A stretch of 60,737 bases of DNA, from contig JANQQS010000157.1 in the NCBI GenBank assembly GCA_028284955.1, positions 1-60,737 of the forward strand, written 5' to 3'. The notes beneath the pieces were generated by a model. It worked only from the letters and a program-made list of their open reading frames with translations, made no database searches and was not told where the DNA came from. The first letter of the stretch is position 1; every line of letters begins with the position of its first letter. The stretch comes from Myxococcota bacterium (GTDB lineage Bacteria; Myxococcota_A; Polyangia; Polyangiales; Houyiibacteriaceae). Shown piece after piece: positions 17,984 to 26,676 of the stretch. Made by a program: the position numbers and the translations under genes.

Positions 17984-19411
17984 GTGCCTCAGAACACCGA
18001 CCAGCAGAGCAGACTCAACTTCGACTTCATCGTCATCGGCGGAGGGCCGGCTGGTCATCAAGGCGCAATCGTGGCTGCGAAATCAGGCGCGTCGGTTTTG
18101 CTCATTGATGCGTCGCGAGCCATGGGAGGCGCTTGTGTTCATCGGGGCACGATTCCGAGCAAAACCTTGCGCGAAACTGCTATGGCTATGCGCCAGCTCG
18201 AAGCAAAGAGCGGTGGTGTCGTTGTCGCGCCGGTCGATGACCAGGTGCGCATCGAAAGCCTGATGAAACGGAAAGGTCAGGTGCTCAATGCGCACGCAAG
18301 CTATTTGAACGCTCAGCTGGAGCGCAACGGCGTTCATCGGTTGCGAGGTCGCGCACGCTTTGTCAACGCGCACGAGCTCTGCGTGCGCGGAGTGCGGGGA
18401 GAAGAGACTCGCGTCCACGGTCGGCGAATTCTTATCGCTACCGGGTCCAGGCCACGCAAGCCGCCGGAAATCCCCGTAGACCACCAGCACATTCTCGACA
18501 GCGATTCTGTCTTGTCGCTCACGTATCTTCCGCGGTCGCTCATCGTTCTGGGAGGCGGCGTCATCGCCAGCGAGTACGCCTCGATATTCGCAGCTCTCGG
18601 CGTAGAAGTGACCATGGTCGACCGTGGCGAGCGGCCGCTCGCATTTCTCGATTCCGAGCTCACAAGCCGTTTCGTCAGCCACTTTGAACGTCTCGGAGGG
18701 CGCTTTTTGCCCCGGGCAACCGCAGCACAGGTTGCGTGGGATGGTGCGTCTTCGGTCCGAGTGCAGCTCGGAAGCGGGGAAGAGTTGGTGGCGGATAAGT
18801 TGCTTAGCGCGATCGGCCGCGTGCCCAACGTCGAGTGGTTGGCGCTCGATCACATCGGCATCGAATGTTCGAAACGGGGGCACATTCAGGTCGACAACAA
18901 CTTTCGAACGTCGACGCCGCATATCTATGCCGCGGGAGATGTCATCGGGTTTCCCGCGCTGGCTTCGACCTCGACCGAGCAAGGGCGGCGCGCCGCCTGT
19001 GATGCGCTGGACGTCGCGGTGAACGTTCCAATCGAGGCCATGCCGGTCGGAGTCTATACCATTCCAGAAATCGCGAGCGTCGGGCTTGATGAGGCAGCGG
19101 CGCGCGCGCTGGGCCCCGTCGTCGTTGGGCGCGCGCGGCTCAGCGAAATCGCTCGCGGCCACATTGCGGCTACGGAATATGGCCTCTTGAAGTTGGTCGT
19201 CGACGCGCAAACGCAGCGCGTTCTGGGAGCGCAAGCGATCTGCGAGGGGGCGGCTGAGCTAGTTCACATTGGGCAAATGGCGTTGATCGGCAACTTTGAA
19301 TGCCGCACCTTTGTCGACGCCACATTCAATTTCCCGACACTCGCGGAAAGCTATCGAGTTGCTGCGCTCGACATCATGGAACAGCTCACGGAACGTCGAG
19401 CTGTCGCCTAG
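17984..19411 (+). CDS. sthA: soluble pyridine nucleotide transhydrogenase (SthA)
   Basis: A 475-residue FAD enzyme that moves hydride between NADPH and NAD. The FAD site is GGGPAGHQGA near residue 20. The key block reads GGACVHRGTIPSKTLRE, with one Cys instead of the redox pair of lipoamide dehydrogenase, the mark of SthA. The second Rossmann motif is LGGGVIASEYA near 190, and the C-terminal dimer domain ends with TLAESYRVAALD. The GTG start follows a strong GGAGGAAC. The stop TAG is part of palindromic element copy B. An enzyme balancing NADPH fits the neighbouring large NAD-glutamate dehydrogenase. Confidence 0.88.
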   Translation: MPQNTDQQSRLNFDFIVIGGGPAGHQGAIVAAKSGASVLLIDASRAMGGACVHRGTIPSKTLRETAMAMRQLEAKSGGVVVAPVDDQVRIESLMKRKGQVLNAHASYLNAQLERNGVHRLRGRARFVNAHELCVRGVRGEETRVHGRRILIATGSRPRKPPEIPVDHQHILDSDSVLSLTYLPRSLIVLGGGVIASEYASIFAALGVEVTMVDRGERPLAFLDSELTSRFVSHFERLGGRFLPRATAAQVAWDGASSVRVQLGSGEELVADKLLSAIGRVPNVEWLALDHIGIECSKRGHIQVDNNFRTSTPHIYAAGDVIGFPALASTSTEQGRRAACDALDVAVNVPIEAMPVGVYTIPEIASVGLDEAAARALGPVVVGRARLSEIARGHIAATEYGLLKLVVDAQTQRVLGAQAICEGAAELVHIGQMALIGNFECRTFVDATFNFPTLAESYRVAALDIMEQLTERRAVA

Positions 19412-19570
19412 TGCTCAGTCCCAACTGCTTTGAGCGATGCTCGCGCCGGATTCGGCGACAACGGCAAGGCGGGAGGAGGAGGAATAGCCCAGCTATTTCG
19501 ACGACGAGCAACGCAGCCGGTGGCGACGAAGACAAGCGAGAACGATCAAACAGTTGGGACTGAGCACTAG
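19408..19570. repeat. CTAG-bounded palindromic element, copy B
   Basis: A 163-bp element between convergent genes, the reverse-oriented relative of 9856-10020. The roughly 100-base core is very similar, including the hairpin (here AATAGC-CCA-GCTATT on the plus strand). The outer arms start CTAGTGCTCAGTCCCAACTG and pair perfectly with the right end over 20 bases. The arms differ from those of copy A, so both sides of the stem have changed together. Its end CTAGs provide the TAG stops of sthA and of the CusF-like gene. Confidence 0.9.
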
Positions 19571-19926
19571 TCTTCTATACGCTCGATCGATGTGATCATC
19601 ACGCGGCCCTGTGGACCGACCGAAAACGAAAATCTTACAGCGTCCCCCGGTTTCAGACCCGAGGCCTGTTGTGGCTCTCCAAAATTGAAAGGCATGGTCA
19701 TCGCCTCCATGAACCCTTCGATGCGCTCGTGCGCAATCGTTGCATATTCGCGATCGGGGTCGAGCGACTGAATCGTGCCCTGAGTAGTCCATTCCTGAAC
19801 TGGCTCGTCGCGCTTCGTTTGCGCGTTCCACCAAAAAAGAGTCGCGAAGCTGATTCCTCCCGCGATCAACGCCGCCGCGAGGGCCATAGCCCAGGTACGT
19901 GGGTTGCGACTCGATTTCTCGCTCAT
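19567..19926 (-). CDS. CusF-like copper-binding protein, membrane anchored
   Basis: A 119-residue protein. After a positive N-terminus it has one hydrophobic helix (WAMALAAALIAGGISFATLF), then a small OB-like beta domain: TQGTIQSLDPDRE, then HERIEGFMEAMTMPFNF, then GLKPGDAVRFSF. The MTMPF motif with preceding His is the CusF/copper-binding-domain hallmark. It probably binds copper or silver in the periplasm. No copper efflux genes lie beside it. The start is ATG 19926, since the upstream extension does not resemble protein. Confidence 0.8.
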   Translation of the reverse strand: MSEKSSRNPRTWAMALAAALIAGGISFATLFWWNAQTKRDEPVQEWTTQGTIQSLDPDREYATIAHERIEGFMEAMTMPFNFGEPQQASGLKPGDAVRFSFSVGPQGRVMITSIERIED

Positions 19927-19960
19927 TGGATATGCGCTCCGTTCATAGTATGCCTGCCCA

Positions 19961-22873
19961 GTGTCTTCTGAGCTTGATGTACCGCCTCCTCGTTCCACGA
20001 TCCAGCCCTCCGCACTGGTTCGCTCTCTCGCCGAGACTGCCGAAACGGTTGTTCCCTGGTTCTATGAGCAGATGCCAAAGGAATATCTGCTGGATACGGA
20101 CGTGGAAAATCAGCGCAAACACTTGAGCGCGATCATCGGCGCCCGAGCTTCCGGCGCGCCTCCTCGCATGACCCTGAAGAACCACGATGGTTCCGTGTGG
20201 ACGTTTATCCACGAAGAGAGCCGCCCCGGGATACTGGCTCAGTTTCTGGGTCAACTGCCGCGCAATCGCACGCTCGGATCCGCGAAGGTGCATACCGGTC
20301 GTGACGGAACGGTGGTGCTTGATGTGTTTCGTTTCGAAGAAGCGCTTCGTCGTTTTGAGACGAACAACGACGCGCACCAAAACAAGTTGGCGCAAGTGTT
20401 GTCGGCCGCTGGCGCAAGCACCGAAACCGAGCAAAACACTGTGCGTTCGTTCGTCATGGGTTGTTCAGATTCCTACCTTCTCTCTGTATCCGCAGAACGA
20501 ATCATCGACCATATTCGCCTCTACGAAGCACTAGAGCGCTCGGGAAACACACAGCTATCCGTTCGGAACGAGCCCGACGCGAAATTTATCCGATTTAGTT
20601 TGGCCATGCGGCACGTCGAGCCTCGTCGAGTACTCGAGCGACTGGCGACACATATTGGACAACGCGGGGTGGACATTCACCGCGCGTACCTGGACACGGT
20701 ATTCGGAGTGAACGATCGAGTGAACATCGTATCACTCGTACTCGGACCAACGAACGGCCTCCCCGCCAGCCTCGAAGACGAAGTGCGCCGCATGCCCTGG
20801 ATGGACGCCCGAGTGCTCGAGATGCACAAATCGAACCCACAGCTATCGCTCAACCGGACGGAGCTCACGGTCGCGCTGGTCGATTTGGCCCACGCTCTGC
20901 TCGGTGCAGACAATCCGCATGCGCATTCAACTTCTCGAATGCTCTTTTTGGTGCAGCGGCACTCAGAAATCGCCGCGCGCATCCTCAAGGCGATCGAAGC
21001 GCGCTTTGTGACTAACCCCGAAACAGACGATGTGAAGTTTGAGTCCAGCCTTCGCGACGCCGAATCGGAGATCGCGCAGCTCGACGACCCGATGACTCGT
21101 TCGTTCTTTCTCGCGCTGTGCAAAATCTCGCGCGCTATGTTGAAAGTGAACCTCCGCAACAAGAATCGGTTCGGCGTAGCCATGCGTCTCGATCCGTCGG
21201 TACTGAGCCGCTCGAATCATCAGGACGTGCCTCACGGCGTGTTCTTCGTGCACGGACCCTCCTTTGTTGGTTTCCACGTCCGCTTCCGGGACGTTGCGCG
21301 TGGCGGAGTGCGTGTCGTGCGAACGCGCGACGCGGAGTCTCACGTCGTGGAATCACGTCGCGTGTACGACGAGGTCTATCATCTCGCGTTCGCGCAACAG
21401 CTCAAGAATAAAGACATTCCGGAAGGTGGCAGCAAAGCAGTCATTCTTACCGCTCCCGGAGCATCCGTGACGAAAGCGGTGCACGGATTCGTCGATGGTT
21501 TGCTCGATTTGATTTCGCCCGCAGAAGAAGACTCCTTAGTGGATCGTCACGGCGCAAAAGAAATGCTCTATCTCGGCCCCGACGAAAATATTACTCCGGA
21601 GCTCATTGAATGGATTGTCGAGCGAGCCGAAATCCGAGGGTTGCGCACTCCTTCGGCGTTTATGAGCAGCAAGCCGAGTGCAGGCGTGAACCACAAGGAA
21701 TTCGGCGTCACCAGCGAAGGCGTGATCGTTTTTTTGGAGGAAGCGCTATTGGAAACGGGCATCAATCCGCGAGCGCGACCGTTTACCATCAAGATGACCG
21801 GGGGCCCGGATGGAGATGTCGCTGGCAACTGCATTCGAATCGCGCGCCGAGAGTTTGGAGAGCACGCCCGTTTTGTAGGGATCGCGGACGGGAGCGGTAC
21901 CGCGATCGATCCGAACGGGCTCGATCAAAATGAGCTGATGCGCTTGGTAGACGAATCACTTCCTATTGCCTCGTTCGCGCCAGAAAAGCTCTCAAATCGA
22001 GGCCAAGTGATTTCTGTCGATGCAGAAGGCGGAGTCCCTACACGAAATCAGATGCACAATCGTATCCGCTCTGACGTATTTATCCCCGCCGGAGGTCGTC
22101 CAGAAACCATTCATTCGGGCAACTGGCAGAAGTTCGTGCAGGATGGGCACGCGTCGAGCCACGTCATCGTGGAAGGTGCAAACCTTTTCCTTACCGCGGA
22201 AGCGCGAGAACGCTTAAGCAGCCAAGGGGTGCTCATCGTAAAAGACAGTTCGGCCAACAAATGTGGTGTCATCTGTTCGAGCTTCGAAATCTTGGCATGT
22301 CTGCTGCTCGACGAAGAAGAGTTTCTCGGCATCAAGGGCGAGTTTGTGGAGGAAGTGCTCGAGCGGCTTCGAAAGCTTGCGCGCCGGGAAGCAAGGGCGC
22401 TTTTTCGCGAGCGCATGCAGTTCCCCAACCAATCGATCCCGGCGCTCAGCGTGCGACTGAGCCGAGGAATTTCTGCCGTCACCGACGCGGTAGAGAACGT
22501 GATCGATGAGCTCCCCGACGTCGCCCTCTATGAATCGGTGTTTCAAAACTATATCCCCGATTCGGTTCGTAGTATCGCCGCCGACCGATTTCGCTACCGA
22601 ATTCCAGCCGCCTATCGCCGCAGCGTGATCTCGAGCTGCCTAGCCACGACCATCGCATACAACGAAGGCCTGTCGTACGTGGAGGGGCGCACGCGGGAGC
22701 AACTCTCCGCGCTCGCCCTACGCTACGTTCAGGGAGAACAGCGTGTGATTCAACTCGCGCAAGAGCTCGAACGTGGCGACCTCGTTCATCGGGAGGAAAT
22801 CATCGACATACTGCAGCAAGGCGGCGCGCGAGTGCTCGAGCAGCGCGCGGCCCGCTGCTCAGCCGAACACTAG
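19961..22873 (+). CDS. large NAD-dependent glutamate dehydrogenase
   Basis: A 970-residue enzyme of the large-subunit NAD-GDH class (about 115 kDa type), converting glutamate to 2-oxoglutarate and ammonia. The N-terminal half has ACT-like regulatory segments (HEESRPGILAQFLGQLP near residue 90). The catalytic part carries RDVARGGVRVV, LKNKDIPEGGSKAVI (substrate-lysine region) and KMTGGPDGDVAGN (NAD-binding turn), followed by EGANLFLT and SSANKCGVICSS. The start codon is GTG. It is divergent from the CusF-like gene with a 34-base gap between starts, so the promoters must overlap. Confidence 0.9.
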   Translation: MSSELDVPPPRSTIQPSALVRSLAETAETVVPWFYEQMPKEYLLDTDVENQRKHLSAIIGARASGAPPRMTLKNHDGSVWTFIHEESRPGILAQFLGQLPRNRTLGSAKVHTGRDGTVVLDVFRFEEALRRFETNNDAHQNKLAQVLSAAGASTETEQNTVRSFVMGCSDSYLLSVSAERIIDHIRLYEALERSGNTQLSVRNEPDAKFIRFSLAMRHVEPRRVLERLATHIGQRGVDIHRAYLDTVFGVNDRVNIVSLVLGPTNGLPASLEDEVRRMPWMDARVLEMHKSNPQLSLNRTELTVALVDLAHALLGADNPHAHSTSRMLFLVQRHSEIAARILKAIEARFVTNPETDDVKFESSLRDAESEIAQLDDPMTRSFFLALCKISRAMLKVNLRNKNRFGVAMRLDPSVLSRSNHQDVPHGVFFVHGPSFVGFHVRFRDVARGGVRVVRTRDAESHVVESRRVYDEVYHLAFAQQLKNKDIPEGGSKAVILTAPGASVTKAVHGFVDGLLDLISPAEEDSLVDRHGAKEMLYLGPDENITPELIEWIVERAEIRGLRTPSAFMSSKPSAGVNHKEFGVTSEGVIVFLEEALLETGINPRARPFTIKMTGGPDGDVAGNCIRIARREFGEHARFVGIADGSGTAIDPNGLDQNELMRLVDESLPIASFAPEKLSNRGQVISVDAEGGVPTRNQMHNRIRSDVFIPAGGRPETIHSGNWQKFVQDGHASSHVIVEGANLFLTAEARERLSSQGVLIVKDSSANKCGVICSSFEILACLLLDEEEFLGIKGEFVEEVLERLRKLARREARALFRERMQFPNQSIPALSVRLSRGISAVTDAVENVIDELPDVALYESVFQNYIPDSVRSIAADRFRYRIPAAYRRSVISSCLATTIAYNEGLSYVEGRTREQLSALALRYVQGEQRVIQLAQELERGDLVHREEIIDILQQGGARVLEQRAARCSAEH

Positions 22874-22942
22874 AGGCGCCTCACTCCGTTGGTGGAAAGA
22901 CCAAGGTCCGATGAAGGCCGAGGTTCGATGAGACACCCAGGG

Positions 22943-25837
22943 CTACTGAGTGACGGGCGCTTTCGTGCGAGACTCGCTTTTTTCGGAGGATCGGGCTTTC
23001 CCTTGAGAGGGCTGCACGTTCTCGGACGGTTGTGCTTTCCCGGATGGCTGCGCCGCTGTTCGAGCAAGGTTTTTGAGAACGTCGCCGAGCTCTTCAAGAG
23101 CTTCGCCATACGCGGCCCAATCGCCTTTTCGTTGCGCAGCCACCGCGTCGTCGTAGAGCTGCTTCGCGCGAGCGCCAAGATTCTGGGACATCCGCTCTTT
23201 CTGGGCAGCGACTGGCGCCGAGGCGGGCTGCGACGAATCCGCAGAGGCTCGTTCCGCCTCGGTCTCGACTCGTTCCGCTGCCGATTTTCCAAATATCGTG
23301 GCCACTGCTTCATCGAGCGTCTTCTCCATCGCGATCCGGTTTTCGTAGACCACGATCACGCGCTTGAGCTCGGGAATCTGACCGCCTTCCGAACGAAGAT
23401 AGAGCGGAGAGACATAGATCAGCGACTTCTCGATGGGAATAACGAGCAGCGTACCGAAAATCGCCTGCGAACCGCGCTGATCCCACAGGGATATTTGACG
23501 CGAAATCTCCGCGTCTTGATTGATTCGGTTCATGACCTGCTGAGGACCGAACACCAGCCGATCTTTGGGAAAACGATAAACCACCAGCTCCCCGCGATGC
23601 TTCCCATCGTTTCGCGCAACCATCCAAGCCGCGAGGTTCGCTTTCCGTTTTGGCGTAAACGGAATCATCAAAATGAACTCCGCCGACTTTTCTTCCGGCA
23701 GCCGCATGACCGTGTAGTAGGGCTCCATGCGGGTGGCGTTGTCGCCCTGCGTGATCGCGGGCACCTCCCACTGGTCTTCTCGGTTGTAGACGAGCTCCGC
23801 CTGATTCATGTGGTAAACGGAAAATATCTCGGTTTGTACACGAAAGAGATCATCCGGATACCGTAGGTGCCGCTGGATATCCGCCGGCATGGTACGCATC
23901 GGCCGAAACAATTTCGGAAACGCGCGCCGCCAGGTCTTGAGAATCGGGTCTTTGGCGTCCGCGATGTAGAAATCGACGGTTCCGTCGTACGCGTCGATGA
24001 CGATTTTGACCGAGTTGCGAATATAGTTGAGCCCTGTTCCCGAAGGCTCGGAATACGGGTACCGATGACTGGTGGTGTACGCGTCTTGAATCCAAATCAA
24101 TGTTCCGTCGTCGCGAACAACCATATACGGGTCGCGATCGAAGGTGAGAAACGGCGCGATTTGCCGCGTGCGCTCCTGAATATTTCGGTACAAGAGCACG
24201 CGGCTTTCTGACGATATGTCTTCGGACAACATCAGCTTCAACGTGCCGAGCCGAATGGCCATCAACGCTCGGTTGAGGGCGGAGTTGAGTCGCACACCTG
24301 CTTTGCCTTCGTAGGCGCGGTACACGTTTTTGTCGCCCGAGGGGTGATCGAATTCCTTGGTATCCGTTGAAACGAATACGTAATCGCTCGAGAGCTCGCC
24401 GAAGTAGATTCCCGGACGGGTAATCTTCACTTCGCTGATGCTCGAAACAGGTGGAATGTCTTGGGTGTAGAGAACAGGAAGGCCTGTCCTCGTCGCCTCG
24501 TTGACAGGACCAAGCGTCGCGCCGTAGCCGTGGGTGAATGTGAAGTGTTCGTTGATCCAGGTACGATTGGGCAAGCTCTCTGATGCGAGTTCGCGCGGCG
24601 AGAGCATGGTCTGTCGAAGCTCTCCATCAATAACGTACCGATCGTTGTCAACCGAGGCGAACTCGTAATACGTGCGAATTTCCTGAATCTGGGCAAACGT
24701 ATCGAGCAACGGCTGATGATCCCAAAGACGCACGTTGTCGAGCGTCGCGCGATTTGAATCCATGTCGGCTCGCGAAAGCGACAACTCGCCGCTGAGGTCT
24801 CGCTCCACGACGTGCTCGAGCCCGTAGGCTTCGCGGGTCGCGGCAATGTTGTGGGTAATGAACTCCTCCTCTTTGACTGCCTCATTCGGAAGAACGCTGA
24901 ATCGATGCACTGCTTCGGAGTAGAGACGAACGCCCAGGAACTCGGTGCCGAAATAAAGCAGCGCTGCGAGTGACACCAAAACCAAGCGTCGACGCGTGAT
25001 GCTGATTGCGACAAGCGCCGCTGCGACCGTAGCAATCGCGACTTTGACGCGCAGAGCAGGCAACCGCGCGTGCACATCCGCATAGCTCGCGCCGCTTACT
25101 GGGCCCAGTTTGGAGTAGAGCAGCCCCGGCATTTCGAGCCATGCGTCAAACGCAAAGACCAAAAATAGCAATGCGCCGAGAACTCCTAGATGCGTGCGCG
25201 CGCGCGAATGGATCGACAGCCGACCCAAATCAAAACCGATCGCGCCGCGCAAAACATACACCGCAACGCTTGCGATCAACGAAAGCCCGACCAGCCATAG
25301 CGCGAGGGTGGCTGCTGCTTCGAGCGCAGGGAGCGCGAAGACATAGAACCCAACATCGCGTCCGAAAATCGGATCCACCACCCCAAAACGCGAAGCGTGC
25401 ACCCACTGAAGCCACGTTTCCCATCCGGAGGAGGCCGCCGCCCCACTCATTACGCCGACGACTAAAGCAACCGGCCCGGCTGCACGAGCGAGCAAACCGG
25501 ACAAGTCGATACGGGGCATCGCATTGAGCTCTCGAACCTGTTGAAAGCTTACTAACCCCTCGGATGCGCGAAGAGCGAGCCGCGCGTTTCCGTAAAGCGC
25601 GATCCCGAGCACGCTGCCGACCGCAACGCCTAGGGCGAGCCGCGCGGTGAGCATCGTGGTGAATACGGAACCCAAACCCAAGGACAGGAACCATCGGTAG
25701 TCGACGTGCAGCCCGGCAAGAATCGGCAGTCCGATGAGCAGGAGCGCGCCCACGCCCAAGACCAACGCCATCCCACCCACTCGACGGCGCGGCGGCTCGC
25801 CCCCGTTCGGCTTCGCTACTCTATTTGACTGTGGCAC
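22943..25837 (-). CDS. UPF0182-family membrane protein
   Basis: A 964-residue protein. The first third has seven to eight membrane spans; the rest is a large soluble domain with the family's hallmarks (FTHGYGATLGPVNEATRTGLPVL split over one block near residue 430, and the EYRYPYSEPSG-like region near 600). The last 80 residues are a low-complexity tail of QPSGKA/QPSENV-type repeats. The family's function is unknown. The start is GTG at 25837. It converges on the glutamate dehydrogenase gene and is divergent from panD. Confidence 0.9.
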   Translation of the reverse strand: MPQSNRVAKPNGGEPPRRRVGGMALVLGVGALLLIGLPILAGLHVDYRWFLSLGLGSVFTTMLTARLALGVAVGSVLGIALYGNARLALRASEGLVSFQQVRELNAMPRIDLSGLLARAAGPVALVVGVMSGAAASSGWETWLQWVHASRFGVVDPIFGRDVGFYVFALPALEAAATLALWLVGLSLIASVAVYVLRGAIGFDLGRLSIHSRARTHLGVLGALLFLVFAFDAWLEMPGLLYSKLGPVSGASYADVHARLPALRVKVAIATVAAALVAISITRRRLVLVSLAALLYFGTEFLGVRLYSEAVHRFSVLPNEAVKEEEFITHNIAATREAYGLEHVVERDLSGELSLSRADMDSNRATLDNVRLWDHQPLLDTFAQIQEIRTYYEFASVDNDRYVIDGELRQTMLSPRELASESLPNRTWINEHFTFTHGYGATLGPVNEATRTGLPVLYTQDIPPVSSISEVKITRPGIYFGELSSDYVFVSTDTKEFDHPSGDKNVYRAYEGKAGVRLNSALNRALMAIRLGTLKLMLSEDISSESRVLLYRNIQERTRQIAPFLTFDRDPYMVVRDDGTLIWIQDAYTTSHRYPYSEPSGTGLNYIRNSVKIVIDAYDGTVDFYIADAKDPILKTWRRAFPKLFRPMRTMPADIQRHLRYPDDLFRVQTEIFSVYHMNQAELVYNREDQWEVPAITQGDNATRMEPYYTVMRLPEEKSAEFILMIPFTPKRKANLAAWMVARNDGKHRGELVVYRFPKDRLVFGPQQVMNRINQDAEISRQISLWDQRGSQAIFGTLLVIPIEKSLIYVSPLYLRSEGGQIPELKRVIVVYENRIAMEKTLDEAVATIFGKSAAERVETEAERASADSSQPASAPVAAQKERMSQNLGARAKQLYDDAVAAQRKGDWAAYGEALEELGDVLKNLARTAAQPSGKAQPSENVQPSQGKARSSEKSESRTKAPVTQ

Positions 25838-26042
25838 GTCGCTCCCCCGCTAGATTCTTCATTGCTGCTGAGGCGCTACCACGAGGAGTGGGCGACATCA
25901 ATCAGGAAGCCTTGCCTGAATCGTCCAGAGGCACTACGTTATTATTATTCGGGCGCACCGAATGTGGGCGTCACGAGAGCCATAAAGAAGCTGTTCGACC
26001 GGCCGTATTCTCGGCAGTAACAAGGCGGAAAGCGGGGTAAGG
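25838..26042. promoter_or_regulatory. divergent UPF0182/panD intergenic region
   Basis: A 205-base gap with no gene. It holds an AT-rich patch (TTATTATTATT, 25940s) and a small inverted repeat ATTCGG-gcgca-CCGAAT at 25947-25963, which could be a promoter-proximal operator. GGGGTAAGG precedes the panD ATG. Confidence 0.35.
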
Positions 26043-26465
26043 ATGCGTCGTCGCATGTTTCTCGGCAAGTTGCATCGCGTTCGGGTTACGCACGCGGATC
26101 CAGACTATGAGGGCAGCGTCACAATCGACGAAGAACTCATGGAGGCGGCAAACATCTGCGAATACGAGCAGGTTCACATTTGGAACGTAACCCGCGGCAC
26201 CCGTCTTGTAACCTACGCCCTTCGTGGCCCGCGAGGTTCGCGAACGATTTCGATCAACGGGGCGGCGGCCCACCGTTTCTCCATCGGGGATCGCGCCATT
26301 ATCGCAACGTTCGCCGACTTAGATGGCGACGAGGTGCGCAATCACAAACCATCGGTGGTTCTGTGCGACGAAAACAACGAAATCATTGAGCTCGGCCCGG
26401 AGCGTGCAGGGCCTCAAATGCCGCGCTATCTCGGAAACGTGGATGCATCCTCCGCGGCGATGTAG
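26043..26465 (+). CDS. panD: aspartate 1-decarboxylase proenzyme
   Basis: A 140-residue pyruvoyl enzyme that makes beta-alanine for pantothenate and CoA. The self-cleavage site is in DYEGSVTID; the chain is cut between Gly24 and Ser25, which becomes the pyruvoyl group. [15 protein letters not shown] and the active-site region [21 protein letters not shown] match the family throughout. Length and start agree with E. coli PanD, with a short C-terminal extension. It is not clustered with other pantothenate genes. A tRNA-Leu gene follows after 19 bases. Confidence 0.96.
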   Translation: MRRRMFLGKLHRVRVTHADPDYEGSVTIDEELMEAANICEYEQVHIWNVTRGTRLVTYALRGPRGSRTISINGAAAHRFSIGDRAIIATFADLDGDEVRNHKPSVVLCDENNEIIELGPERAGPQMPRYLGNVDASSAAM

Positions 26466-26484
26466 ATAGCCAAAGAGGAACCAC

Positions 26485-26565
26485 GCCGGGGTGGCGGAAT
26501 GGTAGACGCAGGCGACTTAAAATCGCTGGTGGCAACACATGCGGGTTCGAGTCCCGCCCTCGGTA
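26485..26565 (+). tRNA. tRNA-Leu (UAA)
   Basis: Cloverleaf read by eye. The acceptor stem GCCGGGG pairs with CCTCGGT, with one G-U at the end. The anticodon loop CTTAAAA gives anticodon UAA; a class II variable arm follows. The T arm is GCGGG-TTCGAGT-CCCGC and the discriminator is A. CCA is not encoded (CTC follows). The length of about 81 fits a leucine tRNA. It decodes UUA/UUG. Confidence 0.92.
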
Positions 26566-26577
26566 CTCTATTGTATA

Positions 26578-26600
26578 AGGGGTCTGTGTCGCAGACCCCT
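26578..26600 (+). terminator. hairpin downstream of tRNA-Leu
   Basis: A perfect 9-bp stem, AGGGGTCTG and CAGACCCCT, around a TGTCG loop, 12 bases past the tRNA. No T run follows, so it may be a processing or weak termination signal. Confidence 0.55.
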
Positions 26601-26676
26601 CTGCCCCGGAAGTCAATCCCGGGACATTCACCCCAACGTTCGCTCAACGAGACGTCATCAGCGTCATGGTGACAGA

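Noticed and set aside
17984-19411. Annotation as lipoamide dehydrogenase
   Set aside because: Only one Cys is present in the GGACVHRGT block; the redox Cys pair required for that enzyme is missing.
19300-19563. Rightward frame crossing the sthA end and palindromic element
   Set aside because: It reads through a structured repeat; composition is not protein-like.
26539-26676. N-terminal extension of the P450 frame
   Set aside because: It would start inside tRNA-Leu; P450 similarity begins only after the GTG at 26677.
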